DNA of 64,000 bases. It comes from Otis tarda. Lineage: Eukaryota > Chordata > Aves > Otidiformes > Otididae. The translations under genes and the position numbers were made by a program. Of this stretch, positions 1 through 14,436 are shown piece after piece. The stretch's first letter is position 1. Each line of letters opens with the position of its first letter. The stretch is from positions 213,045,553 through 213,109,552 of the forward strand of contig CM048552.1 of the NCBI GenBank assembly GCA_026413225.1, read 5' to 3'. The notes under the pieces were generated by a model. That model was not told the DNA's origin, made no database searches, and saw only the letters and a list, made by a program, of their open reading frames with translations.

Positions 1-3000
1 TATTTTCTTTGACACTGTGGCCACGGCAAAGTAATGGATAGCTCTATGGGATGGGTTTTCAAAACCGCTCAATTAGGATCAATGGGGTGCAAAATTACAT
101 GTGCAGAGAAATAGAAACGTAGATGTTTGAGATGAAAAGGGCCTTGTTGGCCTGCCAGCACCACCCAGTTCCCAACGGGACAGAAAGAGAGCTCTTTTCT
201 AAGCACCCTGATGTAAAATTATTCTCTTTTTACGGATATTTTTGAACACATGACTATGACACGTGGAGCCTGAGAACTCCGCATGCCTGTGTGTGTATAA
301 ATCCCTGTCTATGCAGGGAAATTGGTTTGCTTCTCTCCAGAGGAAGAAAGTTAGAAAGAATTTGATTTAAAGTGGAGTTCCTATTTTGAGTCATTCCTTG
401 GGATAAGGGTAAGGGTAGCTTTTTTTTCCAGAAGGGCATATCCATCTGAGGAGGTCATCGGAGAGAGTGGTGGTCAGAAATTACTCAGAAGTGCAGCCAG
501 AAGGTCTCCTTATTCTTATTCTTCCTTGGCTTGCTCACAACCGCAAATAAAAAAGTATCACTAGCCTGAAAATCAGTGGTCTTCTCCTTGAGTAAGGAAG
601 CATTTGGCTCAGGGATGGACAGGAAGATTTTATTTTACTGCTACAAATTTCTTTGTGTCTAGTGACCTTTGGGATTTTGAGGGATCCGAACTTTCAGATC
701 ACACTCAGTCCCTGGGAAAAATGTCCCTCCAGTTCTGCTTTTTTTCTGATTAGGGAGGAACTTTGGTCCTGAGAGGGGAATGCAGCTCACTGCTTATTTC
801 AGCTGTTCTCAAGGCTTGCACTGGTCTTTATCCAGGATGTCTTTTTTGCTGAATTAATTTCAGGAGAAAGAAGGGAGGAAAACTGGTACCCAGTAAAGCA
901 CTTGCAGTAGAGACGCTTCCCTTGCTGTGCTGCAGCGGAAGGTGATGTTATTTCATAGAATAAAGGGGCAACCACCTATGAAAGGTCATAAAGATGCTCT
1001 GGTTGCTATTAAGACCAAATTGTAGCTGCAATTATTTGAATGGCAAAGGGCTCCAAATGCAATCAGCTGGTTCCTTGGGTCACCGTGAGCGTTTCGGCAG
1101 CCTACATTGCTCCTTTCTTCTTTCCTGCTTCGCCCTCTGCTTTCTTGATACAATCTCCATCATCTTCTCTATTATTATTCCTGTTTGCAGCCGTCATTAC
1201 AACACCAGGGGTTAAGCAGGGGGGCAGAATCCAGGCAGCGAGTGCCAGCAGACCCAAGCACAGGCATTTGATCACATTTTGAAGCCTCAGCGTTAGGAGT
1301 CGGCTGTGGTCTAGCAAGCAGGGAGAAGAGGTCTGAGTGCTGTCTTGGACCCTTTTGGGGAGCATTTCTGAGCCGTTGGGCAGATGGGGCAAGCAGCACC
1401 CTTCAATTTGAGCACTGACTGTGTTTCGTGTGTTTGGTCTCTTTTTCCTGAATCCTTTTCCCAGCATCCTTGTGTTGCTACACGCAAGCCGTGTCCATCA
1501 CAGGGTGGGCTTAACTTCATTTTCCTTCACACATCTAAATGCAAATGTCTCCATTTGACTGAGTCCCCCTCAGCTCCCATTTTTAGTCACAGAAGAGAAA
1601 TGGCCACTGCTAAAGCATTCCTCGACCCATTTTAGGTGCCTGCTTTCGGGTAAGTCAGATGATGTATCGTGCCTCTAAAATAAAATGAGACAACTCCTCA
1701 CTGACTTAGGTTGCCTGTGAGAAATGTAAAGGATTGAGATACAGCCCTGTTAAAACTTCACTGAGCCTCATGTGCCTCCTCAGAAAAAGGAATTTTGCCC
1801 AAGCATTTAAGAATGTAGATCAATTTAATATAACTATTAACCCCAGAAGTACTGGGCAGTGCTTCAGTTTTCTCCGAAGGTCACATTCCTGCCCAGTGTA
1901 CCAGGAGAACCGTTTAATCCTCTGGTCTGCAGATGGTTGTGAGTTCATGAGACCTCCCCAAAGGGCTGGTGGCAAGTAGAAATAACAGACTCAGCCACTT
2001 CAGCTGTTGTACAAGAGCCTGTAGCTCCATGGGGAAATTTGTCCAGTCCAGGTTGAAAACCGCTGTCAGAGCACATGTCCTCTTCTGGGCTGTCCTGGCA
2101 TCTGTGTTAAAGTCAGTTGATGATGGCAAACCCTGTCCTCCATCATGATTCAGACTCGGGGATGTTGGTCCTTGCTGTCATTACAGCCGTACACCCAGGG
2201 CATGTTGATTTGTCCATCTGGGAGAAGCATGTGTGGGGTGGTTGTGTCCTCCCCTGTGTGACCTATGCTTGATGCTGAAAGGTGCCGTGGACTGTGTGCC
2301 ATCCCTGAGCTACAGGCCAAGACTCACAGAGAGGTAATAAAAGAGCAGCCAAGACCTCACTGGAGAAAATTCCCAATTTCAATCCACGTTTTTTTCCCCT
2401 TCCCTTAATTTGCTGTTGTTGCCTGATCCCCAGAGCAGACTCCAGGCTGGGGTAGGAGGGTGTGAGTAGGAAGACCATCCCCTCAGGGATGCCCTAAGCT
2501 CCAACCTCCGGGCTCCTACGCAGGAGCCGGTTGGCCCCATCGTGTTGGTCCATGTGCGAGTTGCCTGCCTGTGGCCCTGCCTCCTCTCCGCACCGTTGCT
2601 CCCATAAAATGAGCTGTGTTTAACCATTATGGATGTGGAGCGTGTTGGCGTGGAGGGAGCACCATTCATCAAGGGGCTCTGGCCTTCGCTCATTATGTGC
2701 TGGCTACAATGAATCAACGTTAATGAGGCAATTTTTGGTCATTTCCACTTTGTATGCACAATAATTATTTTCCACCCTTGCAAAATAGTCCCTAATTAAA
2801 CTGATGGATTTCAGAAAGGTCTTGCGAGACGAAATCCTGTTCCTCTTTTACAGGGGCAGCAGGGCCTGTGAAATCCATTACAACCAAGCTTTGCAAGGCA
2901 CAACGGAGTTTTCAAGTGCCTCCCTTTGCTGGATTTTAATAGGCTGAACAAATGGAAACCTTTGCTGAAGTCAAAGCTAAAGAAAGAGGTGACACATCTC

Positions 3001-6000
3001 TTTCTTGTGGGGAAAAAAAAACAAACCCAAAACCAGCCACCCAACCTAATTCTTTTAAATGCCCTAGGACAAAGTAATATCAAACGTGCAGGAGAACAAG
3101 ATGAAAGTCATTAATTCACTCAAGTCAGAAATGCCTGCTCATGAAAATGCAGGCAGGAAACGTCTCTCTTTTTACAGTCTGAATTAAACGAGAGGCGACA
3201 TTTCCATGTATTGCCCCCTGCTCTGTAAACATCCCTGCTGCAAAGAGACCATCTAAATGCAGCATCTCCAAGCCATTGCACCGCACTGGAGTCCTATTTC
3301 TTCTCAGCAATAGCTGTTGAACCCAACGGAGGTCAAGAGCCTATTACGACCAGCCTTAAAGACAGCAGTGCTCTTCGAGGAGCCTGGAGAAGCCTGTGCT
3401 TTAAAGCTAAATGGTCTCACTGTCAAACTGTAACTGCTACCCTTGGATCAAGCCATTACAGCGGCTTTGGAAACGGTTGGTGCTTGTTGCGTGAGCAGAT
3501 TACAACAAATCAATTGAGCCACAGCAATTTCTTGGGTGTAAATGCGTCGCTGGGCAAAAGCACTGGTCTGAACTTAGCTCGTGAGCAGAGAGCATGAGCC
3601 TAAACTAGATTACCTCTCGTTATTTGCAGGCTGGAAAACTCAGACAAGGCAGCTAATGAGCAGTATCTCAAGGTGGAGTAACGTGACCTTGTGCTCATGC
3701 CTTCAGGCATGACATCTGTGGCTGCTTGTTTATTTAGGAGTTGAAAGCAAAAGCAAAGTGCGAGTCTAAGGCCTCGTGTAGAGCCCATGTGCTCTGAGCC
3801 CAAAAAACACTTTGTGAGGATCCTTCATGGAAGACAGATGCAAGCCCAAAGCCAGCAGCAAATTGGAGGTGACCCCTCCACACCACGTAGGAGCTCATCC
3901 CTTTATGCCCCGGGGTCTCCTTCTGTTCCTAGGAGAAATATAGTTCATGCAAGCTCTGAAAAGACAGAGGAACTCAAAGCTGAAATGCGCAGGGCTCGAC
4001 CAATCGCATCAATAATGATATAAAATGCCTTTTCACCCCAAAGGCAGTGTTGTGGCAAGTTGAGACATTAAACACCAGGACGGGGCTGCGAGAGGGTGAG
4101 TACAGAGGCTGTGAAATTCTCACACTTGGAAACCAATATCTATGGTGGACCAGTGCCTACTACAGACCATTGCTGCCTCTCCCTCAGCCCGTCTGTGGGG
4201 ACCATGCCCTGTACCTTTCCTTCTCCACATCTTACATGCCACCTTTCAGCCTGATTTTTCTTTTTGACCTTTTTTTTTATTTGATGTGCAACTACCAAAG
4301 AAAGGACAAAACAGAGAGAAAGACGATCGAGACCTTGAGAGGCACGCTGGCAAAAATGTGCTCGGAGCAGAAGTGCATCAGTTTGAATATGGAGCATTGA
4401 TTTCTTTTCATCGCCCTGTTTAGTAACTACACAGGATTAGCTCTTAAGGAAAAAAAAAACCAAAATGAGCCTAGAGGAACTGCGAGAGATAAGGGGAAGG
4501 ATGTTTGCTCAAGTTATTTCTCATCACTAAATGCTTTTAGCTCTAGATCACAGGTAGGGAGCCAGTTCCCCATCTCCCTTTTCAGTAATTAAAAGAAAAA
4601 AGAAAACCTGGCAGTTTACCAGACATTCTTTACACATAGAATGGATATCTTTTCATCTTCATGAGATAATACATTGAGCTGGAGGAGTCAGATCAGAAGA
4701 TGAATGTCTTTGTTGTAATTCCAACCCAAAGGAACATTTTTGCTATAATAAAACCCAGCAGTATTAAGTGGCCTTGATTTTCCATTGCAGTATTGTGGCT
4801 TGGTGTCCGAGTAACATCACATGGCTGGATCTTTGGATGGGGTGAGCTGGTTGGTTTACCAGTAAGGTAAAAGCTAAAGCTATTGATTTAACTGGGATTC
4901 TGTTGCTCTGATTAAACAAAGAATCTAGCCCATTGTTTTTCGGTAAAGTTACCTTGGGGTGATGCGGCAGAGTATCAGTGTTAGAATCAAGTTGCCTGGC
5001 GCTGGGGACACAGGACACAGTGAGACAATTAGTGCAGTAAACAATGCAAATGTACTGAGAAGAAAAAATAAGCCAAGGGAAAAGAAGCAAATTCCTCAGG
5101 CGTGGAGATTCGGGGAGACAAACAGAAAGTCGGTGCGTTTACTAGAAAATGTGGTGTTGAACAGAGAGAGTCCTTACACTAAAAATGTAGTGACCATGAA
5201 TCTCCTGCTTGAGACCAATTCCTAGTGAGCAGCCTGAAGAAGACAAAGCAACCCCTTGCCTCCTTCTTAAATTCTTCCCTTTGATTGCTGTTTACCTATT
5301 TTCATATCAAAGACTGAACTTGGATGTCTTCCATCTTGGCTATCACCATCACCAAGGAACGAGCTTCAAATCAACCTTCTTGGAAGCTGGCTTCTCAGGA
5401 AACCTTCTTCAGTAGCAGGTTTTACGTGTTTTCTTACAATCCCTTTCAGAAGCATCAAAGTACCCACTAATTGCTGTGCTTGCCTCACAGATACCTGGAT
5501 CTGAGCAGATGCATAGGATCATCTCAGACTGGTTGACTTTAAAATATTTCATTATTTCGTTCTCAGACAACCAGGAGTCAGAAAAATGTTGCTGTAGTCA
5601 AGGGACTCTGACTGAGCTAAGCAACTGAGTGTTGCTCCACACCTCATGGTCTTCCTGTTTTTCTAAGGTCTTCATGTTATCCATGTCATTTAGGTCTTCA
5701 TGTCATTCCTGAGACATTCCTGAAGCTCTCATCTTCCTTTACCACCTTAAATGAGCTCAAGGAATCACCCACTCGTATCCCAGATGAAAGAGACCCCGCA
5801 GTTTGAGGGTTGTGTCTTGATAAGATTAGTGATTTCTTCACCAGATGCAGCATGGATTTCAAGACCAGGTTGCTCTGAGTGTCTGCTCAAAAGAAGAGGA
5901 GAAGCCCCAAAATTATCTCCATGGATTCTGGATTCCAAGGCTAGATCATCTGCAATGACGCCATATGCAGTAACATCAAACTGTCTGTTGCCGTCAGCAA

Positions 6001-9000
6001 TGAGAACAGAGGTGGACGCAGAGAGGAAACTACCAGCTTTAATCAAGTTTCAGCGGCAGTTTCTTATACTCAAGGCTGTGCTCTAAAATCTCAGGCCATG
6101 GGTGTCACGCAAACCATCCGAATGCCCACCTGGCAGGATGGCTTGGAGATAGAGCTCCTGCATGCACGCAGCATGTGAGCCAGCAGAGCAGCTTGTGGTC
6201 CAGATGCTGAGCCCCTTCACAAATGGGACCTTCAGCAGAGAGGAAATAGAGCAGGTGAAGCATTTGCTGTGTAACAGACAGCTGTTCAATTAATTGCAGG
6301 GAGATGTGCGCTAATTAACCGATCATGCTAATGAGAACATTGGATTTTGGCAATGCGGTTATTTTTTCAGTCGGAGGGAGTTGTGGATGCTGGTGTGGAG
6401 GACGAGACAATGTGAGCCTGAGAGACTTACGGGGGCTCTGCATTGCAGCTCCAAGAAAATTCTTTTAAAAGCTTTTATATTTAAAAAAAAGCTTTTGTAT
6501 TAAAAAGGCAATTCCATTCTAACAGAATAACAAGCTGAGGCCTTGGGTTGTCAGGTGGTTTCTGGAGTTTTCAGTTCTGGTCTTGCTGCCACATAGAGTA
6601 ATGTTTGGGGTGTTTTTTTTCTGTTCCCTGTTATTTACTTAGGAATTTACAACAGTTTGAAGTCCATCACACTGATTCAGCCTCAGATGCACTACAGATC
6701 TATCGAATTCCCAGAGGTCACCCGGGCCTGTGTTTACCACCGGATGCACAGCAGTTTCCTGGTCCTTTGTTGTTCCTGAGGGGTGTATGTGCCTTCAGAG
6801 AGATTATTTAAATGCTACTAATAAGCGACATTGGTTAACGAGATTCCTCTCTCGTTCCTGCAAGCCTCATTCCTTCAGGGATTTTATAAAGGACAATTTG
6901 ATCAAAAATCTGCTCCCATTTTTCAAGATTAATCAATTAATTTGTGCCAGGGCATGCTCTGGGGCCTGGAGCATCCATTCAATTATCTCTCGCTACGTTG
7001 CCAGACTGGTCTGTGGCTTGGATCACACCTCTGCTGAATTTCTGAGCAGATTTCAAGGGATAACGTGGAGCAATAGGCAGCTGAGATCAGTAATTTTCAT
7101 TCCCCCATCCGCTGCCCATCAGGGAGCACAGGCAGAGATGCAGGGGCTCTATCACAATGTCACGGACATTTGAATCTCTGCCACACTGAACAGCTTCTCT
7201 TAGATCAGCCTTTTGCTATTTTCCCCGGTGCTCCAAGCTCTCTGGGCCCACCAGGACGTGGTTAGCATAGTGCTGAGCCCTGACACAACTCTGTGCAGAG
7301 ACAGGTGCAGGAACACAGCCGCACTGCTTGCAACCCTGGAGCATGGGTGGAGAGGAGACACCTGCCTCAAAATCTTTTCCAGAGGCCGGTAGGGAGACAG
7401 AGACTTCTGCACAGTGATTATTAAAAAAGTGTAGGTTGTAACTTCACCTTTTGTTCCGCATCTAAGTAGATTTATCATTTAAAAATAACCACCTCCTCTT
7501 TGAAAGGCTGCACTGGCAGAGTTGAATGACAGTGGGACATGGTCCCATGTTTCTAGAAGAGGGTTGATGATGGGGGAGGTCTTTTCCATAGAGGAGACCC
7601 AGTTTTCTAGCTGCTTCTACCTGCTCTGCTCTGCCAGCCTGCTGTCTCATCTACTCACACATGTGGCAGTAGGCAGCATCCTCAGCCCATTGGGACAAGA
7701 GACCCATCCATGTGCACAGCTGGGGTTTCCAGGTCCTCCTTGTCTCCTGCACCTTCAGAGCTCCAGTTGTTGTGTCCATCTCTTGGCGGGTGTCAAGTCC
7801 CATGTAGGGATTTGACCCTGATGCAACGATCAAAGTCAGATAAAATTAACAGAGGTCATCTCGTTCACACAGAGGCTGGTCAGCTGAGCAGAGCTGCGTG
7901 ACAAGCTTTAATTGCATCCTCAATGATTGTCCTCCCTGGGAGAGTTGTTGGTGGCTTGCTCAACAAATGCGACCTAAGCGGCTGGTTGCCATCATATGCT
8001 GGGGGGCTCCCAAGTGCTACCTGCTAACAAGAGTGGGGAGCAATTTGTGTGAAACAAATTGGGATGGGGTTCTGTGATTGCTTTTTTTCAAACACACGGT
8101 TTTGTGCTGTTCTCTCCCACAATCCTGTGTTTACTCTCACTTTTTCCTCCCACGTGTGCACAATCGCACCTTTACACACGCGATTTCTGCTGGTCTCTTT
8201 CTCTCACGCCCATATGCTCTTTGATCTTTCTCCATTCTGCTGCTCACAGGTCCCCCCCCCCAGTTCATCTCCATCACGTTTGAGCTCTTTTTGTCTCTCT
8301 CAGCATGAAGCCTGATGGAAAAAATACTCCCAGATGAGTGGGTTTATGGGGAAAATTCCCCTCGTGCATCTCTGCTGCAGGAGACGGATGGGGGCGGGAT
8401 GGTGTGACCACCCAGGTACAGCAGTAGGTAGGTGGAGAAGAGGGGTTCAGAGAGAGGCGTAGGACTTTCAGGGGAGACCAAAAAATGCCTTCTGCTGTCA
8501 GTTGCAATTGTGTTAACAGTCAATTAAGTTACTTTGGACTATGGCCCAGGTTCAGCAAGGCCATTCTTTAGAGTAGGTCCAGCCCAAAGCAGGAAGGAAA
8601 CCGTACAATATGAATGAGCTGGTCATAGGCTCACAGTTCTCTCTGCTCCAGGCTCCTACACTTTAGCTAATCACACTTTTTCTGCCCTCCCTTTCTTCCC
8701 CAGTCAAGGCAGAGATTGTATTTTGGACAAAGCTTTAGGCATGGTCTTACTGGGTCTTCACTGATCAGTTCAGTATTTTGACATCTGGCAGGAGGAGTCT
8801 TCCCAGGGCCAGACCTCTGAGCTTTGGCTGGTTTGAATGAAAGGAAAGGAGAAAGCTGGCACACTCACGTTCCCACCAAGCCAAGTCCTCTTCTCCACCC
8901 ACGCTGCAGAACAGCAGCTCCTTATCCCGTCAAATCCCCAATCTCCTTTGCAAGCCTCAGATGGCTTAGTTTTGTTTAACCTTCCCTTTCCAGCTCTTAA

Positions 9001-11157
9001 CAAACTTCCTTTGGGCTTTATTTAGAGCCAGCAGTGGTTCCCAGTGGGATGGTGCCAGGCAAGAAATTAATTTATTTGGATGGAGATATGAGGGGTCAGC
9101 ATGGCAAATTTAGACAAAGAGCAAATGTCATTGTAATGCCTTGGACTGGGTTTTTCTTTAGAAAGTCTGTGTGACACAAATGGGGCAACCTGGAGAAAAG
9201 TAAATGGCAGAAGAGCAAGGATCTACCTGCTCTCACACACCTCTAACAGCAGACTTTCTTATATCTCAAGTGTAACTGGCGTTCAAGCTCGTACGTGACC
9301 CTGCCCTATCTTCTTGTAGCAGATATCGCTTCCATCAGAGCCTCAGCCTTCTACTGTGCCACCCTACTGCTGCCCGACTGTTACAACTCGTTTGTCTGGA
9401 TGATATTTTAATGAACAGAGGTGACAGATGATGTTGGAGTCTGTCTCCTTTGCCAGGTGATATGTGAAAGAGTGAAACTTCAGTGTGACGGTCTGTCGAA
9501 TGGCTCTTCTGGAGGAGAATGAGTCCTAACTGTTAAAACACGTGGCTGACATCGTCTGCCCAAAGCATCACTCTCTGAAAGAGACAATCATGCAGTGAAA
9601 CTCTGCACAGCTTTGCTTCGGTTCCTAAATTGTTCTTTCTCTGGCCTCACGCTTTTGGTGGTTATTGGCAAAGTGAGAAATGAGGGAGAAGAGAGATTGG
9701 CTTGGTTGATAGCTTTATTTCTATTCCTATCTTTGCTGCACTTTTGTTCCACCAAGGAAAACCAGGTAGAACTGTGACAAATCCAGAAATTAAGTGGAAC
9801 TGGAAGGAAAACAGTATTAATTCCTTCTTGCACTTGCTCTGAAATTTTGAGTGCTAGGAGCAGAGATGGAAGAGAGAATTTCTTGGGCAGCCCCACAGTG
9901 GGGCTTGTTTCATCTCTCTGGATCGTCATGGAGCTGGTCACCATGGGCTTCCTTAATAGCCAACAGAGGGAAACAGGTGTTTCTGTGGTGTGATTTGTCT
10001 GCTCTGCTTCAGATCTTCACCGATGGGTGAGCTGATCCCTACACAGCAGTGCTTGCTCCCTTCCATTGAGTCTGGGCTGCTAGCTTGAATGGAGATGTTG
10101 GGATACAACAAATCCGCACCTGCTGCCCTTATCTCTTGAGCTGCCTCTATTTTTGACCCAATGTGCTCAGCTCTCTCATGGTATAGAGACTCTCAGTAGT
10201 CGTAGCAGGATGTCTTCTCAAAGAAGTCAGAGTTTCATAGTGAGCGACTCTAAATTGGAAAGACCCCTGCTCAGTGTGACACATCTCTGGGATTACGTGA
10301 CGGTGCTGGGTCAGGCTCAGAGGTGAGCCCCGAGGACTTCTCTACTCTGCTCCATTGGGAAAATGCGGTTTTCGTCCCCTTTTTTTGGAGTGCTGGAAGG
10401 CTGCTTTCTAGGAGCAGCTTAGTGTAGTGGCATAATTTCTGTTGCTCTGGGTTGTGCAGGCCTCACTGAAGCCCATTGGCTTCTGGATAAAATTCTGGAT
10501 GCAAAGACAAGTCAGAACCCACCCTCCAGTCCGTTGCATTTGCCTCCACAAGAAGGAACGAGTAATCAAACCCAAGGGCCATAACCTATCCAAAAAAGAA
10601 AAGACAAGGAAAACCAGGCACAAGAGCAAACACTTAGGAGGTAGGAAAGGAGTGAGAGAACATCGCCAGTGCCCTGTTCCCTGGTTAGCTATTGACTGTG
10701 TCAATCTTCTGTAACATCACCCCTTGCTTAGCTAGCACGAGGCAATCCTTCATCGTTTCTCTCCTCTGTCCCAAGGAGAATTATGTGATCTCCAAGGTCA
10801 ATGTAATTACTGCTCCTTCTCATTAAAGGAATTGCCAAAGTATCTATTTAAAATCATTAGCCTCCCCGCTCCTTTCATTGCAAATGATTTATAAGAAGAT
10901 TATTTATTCCCCCCTCTTTTCTCCTGAACACCTTTCTAATTAGGAACGGCTCATCGAGGTTCCCCAATCTCCGGGGTGGAATCCTATTTATTGCAAAAGG
11001 GGGAGCATGGGAAGCTGGCAAATAAAGCAGGCAGCCAGTTGTTTTAAAGGTATAAAATCTGTCTCATGGCTGCTGCTAGAGAAACAGCTCCGGCCCGAAG
11101 CCTCTGCTTACAGACTGTGGGACAGAGCAAAAACCAGCTGTATAGGGAAGAGTTTAA
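1..11157. other. Gene-free unique sequence, left flank
   Basis: I see no coding region, RNA gene or recognisable transposon here. Open frames are short and look like chance; the longest (147 codons, 6730-7173 on +) resembles no family I know. Base composition alternates between ordinary and AT-rich. The AT-rich patches at about 6285-6370, 6800-7000 and 10780-10930 contain many ATTA/TAAT cores and few CpGs, and look like candidate conserved non-coding elements. That is a guess from texture, not alignment. A short imperfect duplication built on AAAAGCTTTT lies at about 6465-6512. Confidence 0.6.
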
Positions 11158-12000
11158 TAGAATCACAGAATGGTTTGGGTTGGAAGGGACCTTCAAAGGC
11201 CATCCAGCCCATCCATCCAAGGAGCAGGGACATCTCCAACCACATCAGGTTGCTCAGAGCCCCGGCCAACCTGGCCTGGAATGTTTCCAGGGATGGGGCA
11301 TCCACCACCTCTCTGGGCAACCTGGGACAGTGTCCCACCACCCTCAGTGTAAAAAAATTTCTTCCTTATGTGCAGTCTGAATCTGCTCTCTTTTAGTTTA
11401 AAACCATTACCTGTTGTCCTATTGCTGCAGGCCCTGCTGAAGACTTTCTCCCTGTCTTTCTTATCAACCCATTTTAGGCACTGGGAGGCCGCTCTCAGGT
11501 CTCCCCGGAGTCTCCTCTTCTCCAGGCTGAACAGCCCCAGCTCTCTCAGCCTGGCCTCACAGCAGAGCTGCTCCAGCCCTCTCAGCATCTGCGTGGCCTC
11601 CTCTGGACCCTCTCCAGCAGCTCCACGTCCTTCTGCTGTTGGGGGCTCCAGAGCTGGACGCAGCGCTGCAAGGGGGTCTCACCAGAGCGGAGCAGAGGGG
11701 CAGAATCCCCTCCCTCGCCCTGCTGCCCACGCTGCTGGGGATGCAGCCCAGGGTGCCGTTGGTTTCTGGGCTGTGAGCGCACGTTGCCAGCTCATGTTGA
11801 GCTTCTCATCCACCAGCACTCCCAAGTCCTTCTCCTCAGGGCTGCTGTCAATACCTTCATCTCCCAGCCTGTGTGGATACCAGGGATTGCCTCAACCCAT
11901 GTGCAGGACCTTGCGCTTGGTCTTACTGAACCTCATGGGGTTAGTATGAGCCCCCTTCTCGAGCTTGTCCAGGTCCCTCTGGATGGCATCCTGTCCCTAA
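11158..12000 (-). mobile_element. CR1 LINE fragment, longest copy (about 840 bp)
   Basis: In + orientation it begins with AATCACAGAATGGTTTGGGT, the reverse complement of the avian CR1 3' terminus, and runs through the end of CR1 ORF2 into more upstream ORF2 sequence. Read on the minus strand it carries the usual C-terminal landmarks, including an RGLEQL stretch, an LGLFSLEKRRL stretch and an RFRLxIRKKFF motif. The frame shifts just after IRKKFF, at a run of A/T, so the copy is dead. It is 5'-truncated in the way normal for LINEs and keeps its 3' end. The left boundary is clear; the right boundary is approximate. Confidence 0.9.
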
Positions 12001-14030
12001 TAGATAATATAGAACTGGTTCACCCTTTGCCATGCAGGCGAGATGACGATGGAGTGGGTTCCTTAGTCTCTTAGTTTCCCAGCCACCAAAAACACAATCA
12101 TTTTTGCCCATTTAAGCTGCGTGAAGCTGTGTGGCTGTCTTTCCACTTGTCAGGCTGCCTGTCTTCCTAGCAACACGAAACAGCAAATCACACTGGAACG
12201 CTGGCTATTTTGAGCCAGCAGAGCAGTCACGCTTGGCCAGGCTATGGAAAACACTCTGTAGATTCCCATTAAATGGGAGAATTGGGGAATTTCAGCCCTG
12301 CGTGATGATGCTGGGAGCTGCCAGAAATGACAATAGTCTTTTGTTGCAAGTGTTTGGAAACTGCGGTGCTAATGTCGTGACAGTGCAATTAGCTGTAATT
12401 TTTTCGACCAGTTTTAACGCGCTTTCCTAAGGCGGCAGCTATAAGCCATCTGAGATCAGCTGCCAGCACTTGGCAGACCCCGTAGCCAACAATGTTATGG
12501 ATTTAAACCCAATTCAGTGTGCATCTTGTTACTGCAAGCCCTCTGTTAACCAGCTACACGAACCAACTGGTTCCTTTTCGGGGTAATCCCAGGAAAACCT
12601 CTGCAGGGAGAGGGATGAAGAAGCGGCTTCTGGGTCCTTTGGATTTTTTTGGCGTGGTGATCGTGGTGTGAGGATCTCAAGAACTGCACATTCAGGTGAG
12701 GAGCTCCATGACTGTGGTTGAGCAGAAGCTCTTGGTGTAGATAATAGCTATTAGCATGAAATCTTTTAAAATTAAAAGAGTTAATTAAAATTAAAAGAGT
12801 TGCATCTCTCTTCTTGATCTCAGCTTAGAAACCCAAGACCTACATTTTCCTCTGAGTGTCTTTTTTCCACCTGGAAATGGAGCCTGTCTTAATTTACTCC
12901 CGTCCAACATCTTTCTGTTTACTGGCCCTTATAATTACAGGATTGGCCTTGCGGGGTGTCCATTGCGAATGAACTTATTCCTGCTGCTGCCTTGTGTTGT
13001 GGGAGGTGTTATGGGTACGTTGTGATCCTATCTCTGTGCTTTCTGCCTCAGTTTCCCCATCAGTAAAAGGAAGATAATGACACTGGCTTTGGAGAACATG
13101 GGGAGTCAAGCACCTGAGGATGACAGCTTTTGTGGACTCCCTGGGCATCACAGCCTCCTTCATCACTCTTCAGGTCTTGTCCTGCTCCAGAAACAAAGTG
13201 CCTGTGGCCAAAAAGGGGGAAATCAGCTTTCCTAGTGTTCTGCAAACACAGAAACCCTCAAACAGGAGGTGGAGCCTGTGATTGCTTTCTGAGCCTTCAT
13301 CACGGCACTGCTCCATCTCTGGGGCTTTCTCACAGCCCTCACAGCCCCTTTGTGCTTTCTTCATCTGGTTGCTGGAGAAGGTTGGATGTCTCAGGGCTGG
13401 TTCTCCCATGTCTCAAGCATAGAAATAACTCTCTATCATCCCAATTTGCTGTTAAGTGTCAATAACTGGTGGCTTTTTGGCATGGGGAGGAAATCTATCT
13501 CTCCCTGGGGAAAGAAGGCTGTGCCTTGTAAGGCAGAGGACATGAAGTCCCATGATGAGGTGATCTTCCCTCCATTACCACCTGGTCTTCAGGGATGGGG
13601 GATGTCTGCCTTGATAGGTTTGTGCAGTGCACAGCACGACAAAGTTCTCCTGGAGGATCAGCTGTGGTCCTCCAGCCATGGACCCATCTGAGGGTTGAAG
13701 GACCATCTCCGACCCCATGTCCTTGCTGGGACACGTACCCCAGCCTGGCTTGGCACCACAGACAGGGACCAAACAGCCAGATGTCTGCCCTCCACGCCTG
13801 GTTTGTGCCTGGCTAGCCCGAGTGGTTTGGGTCTGAGCTCCCCGGTGCCATGAGGAATGTTTTGATGCACGGACATGCTTGTTTGACATCGCCTCAGCTC
13901 TGTGCTAATTAAATCCAAAGGGTAATCATTATTTCATTGAGTTTCCTCCAGCGCTGTAATTCCATCTCTGCTGTGGCAGAAAGCCCTGGACAGAGAGGGA
14001 GTTACAGGGGCAGTGCTTTAGGCTAGGTTA
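12001..14030. other. Gene-free stretch between CR1 and the 14-kb satellite
   Basis: No gene is recognisable. A small tandem duplication of an AATTAAAATTAAAAGAGTT-like unit lies at about 12763-12801. The rest is unremarkable unique sequence with only short chance open frames. Confidence 0.55.
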
Positions 14031-14041
14031 TTTTCTCTTCC

Positions 14042-14215
14042 CTTTTCTTTTCTTTTCTTTTCTTTTCTTTTCTTTTCTTTTCTTTTCTTTTCTTTTCTTT
14101 TCTTTTCTTTTCTTTTCTTTTCTTTTCTTTTCTTTTCTTTTCTTTTCTTTTCTTTTTCTTTTCTTTTCTTTCTCTTTTCTTCTCTTTTCTTCTCTTTCCT
14201 TTTCTTTTCTTCACT
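14042..14215. repeat. (TTTTC)n microsatellite
   Basis: Near-perfect pentamer TTTTC repeats for about 110 bp, becoming degenerate (TCTTTTCTTC-like) towards 14215. The + strand is all pyrimidine except a single A near its end. Such a polypurine/polypyrimidine mirror tract can in principle form triplex (H-) DNA. It also creates a spurious Lys/Arg/Glu-rich open frame on the minus strand. Confidence 0.97.
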
Positions 14216-14226
14216 TTCCCTTTTTT

Positions 14227-14320
14227 CCTCTCCTCTCCTCTCCTCTCCTCTCCTCTCCTCTCCTCTCCTCTCCTCTCCTCTCCTCTCCTCTCCTCTCCTC
14301 TCCTCTCCTCTCCTCTCCTC
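14227..14320. repeat. (TCCTC)n microsatellite
   Basis: About nineteen uninterrupted copies of TCCTC directly follow the (TTTTC)n tract. The two pentamers differ by T-to-C changes, so this block probably grew from a variant unit of its neighbour. Confidence 0.97.
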
Positions 14321-14436
14321 TCCGAACCTCTCCGAACCTCTCCGAACCTCTCCGAACCTCTCCTTTCCGAACCTCTCCGAACCTCTCCGAACCTCTCCGA
14401 ACCTCTCCTTTCCGAACTTATCCGAACCTCTCCTCT
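14321..14436. repeat. TCCGAACCTC decamer array with 45-bp higher-order unit
   Basis: Four TCCGAACCTC decamers are followed by TCCTT, then again four decamers and TCCTT (14321-14365 and 14366-14410). One variant decamer ending ACTTA and one perfect decamer follow. The decamer is visibly derived from two TCCTC pentamers (TCCTC to TCCGA plus ACCTC). Unlike the neighbouring blocks it introduces a CpG in every unit. Confidence 0.95.
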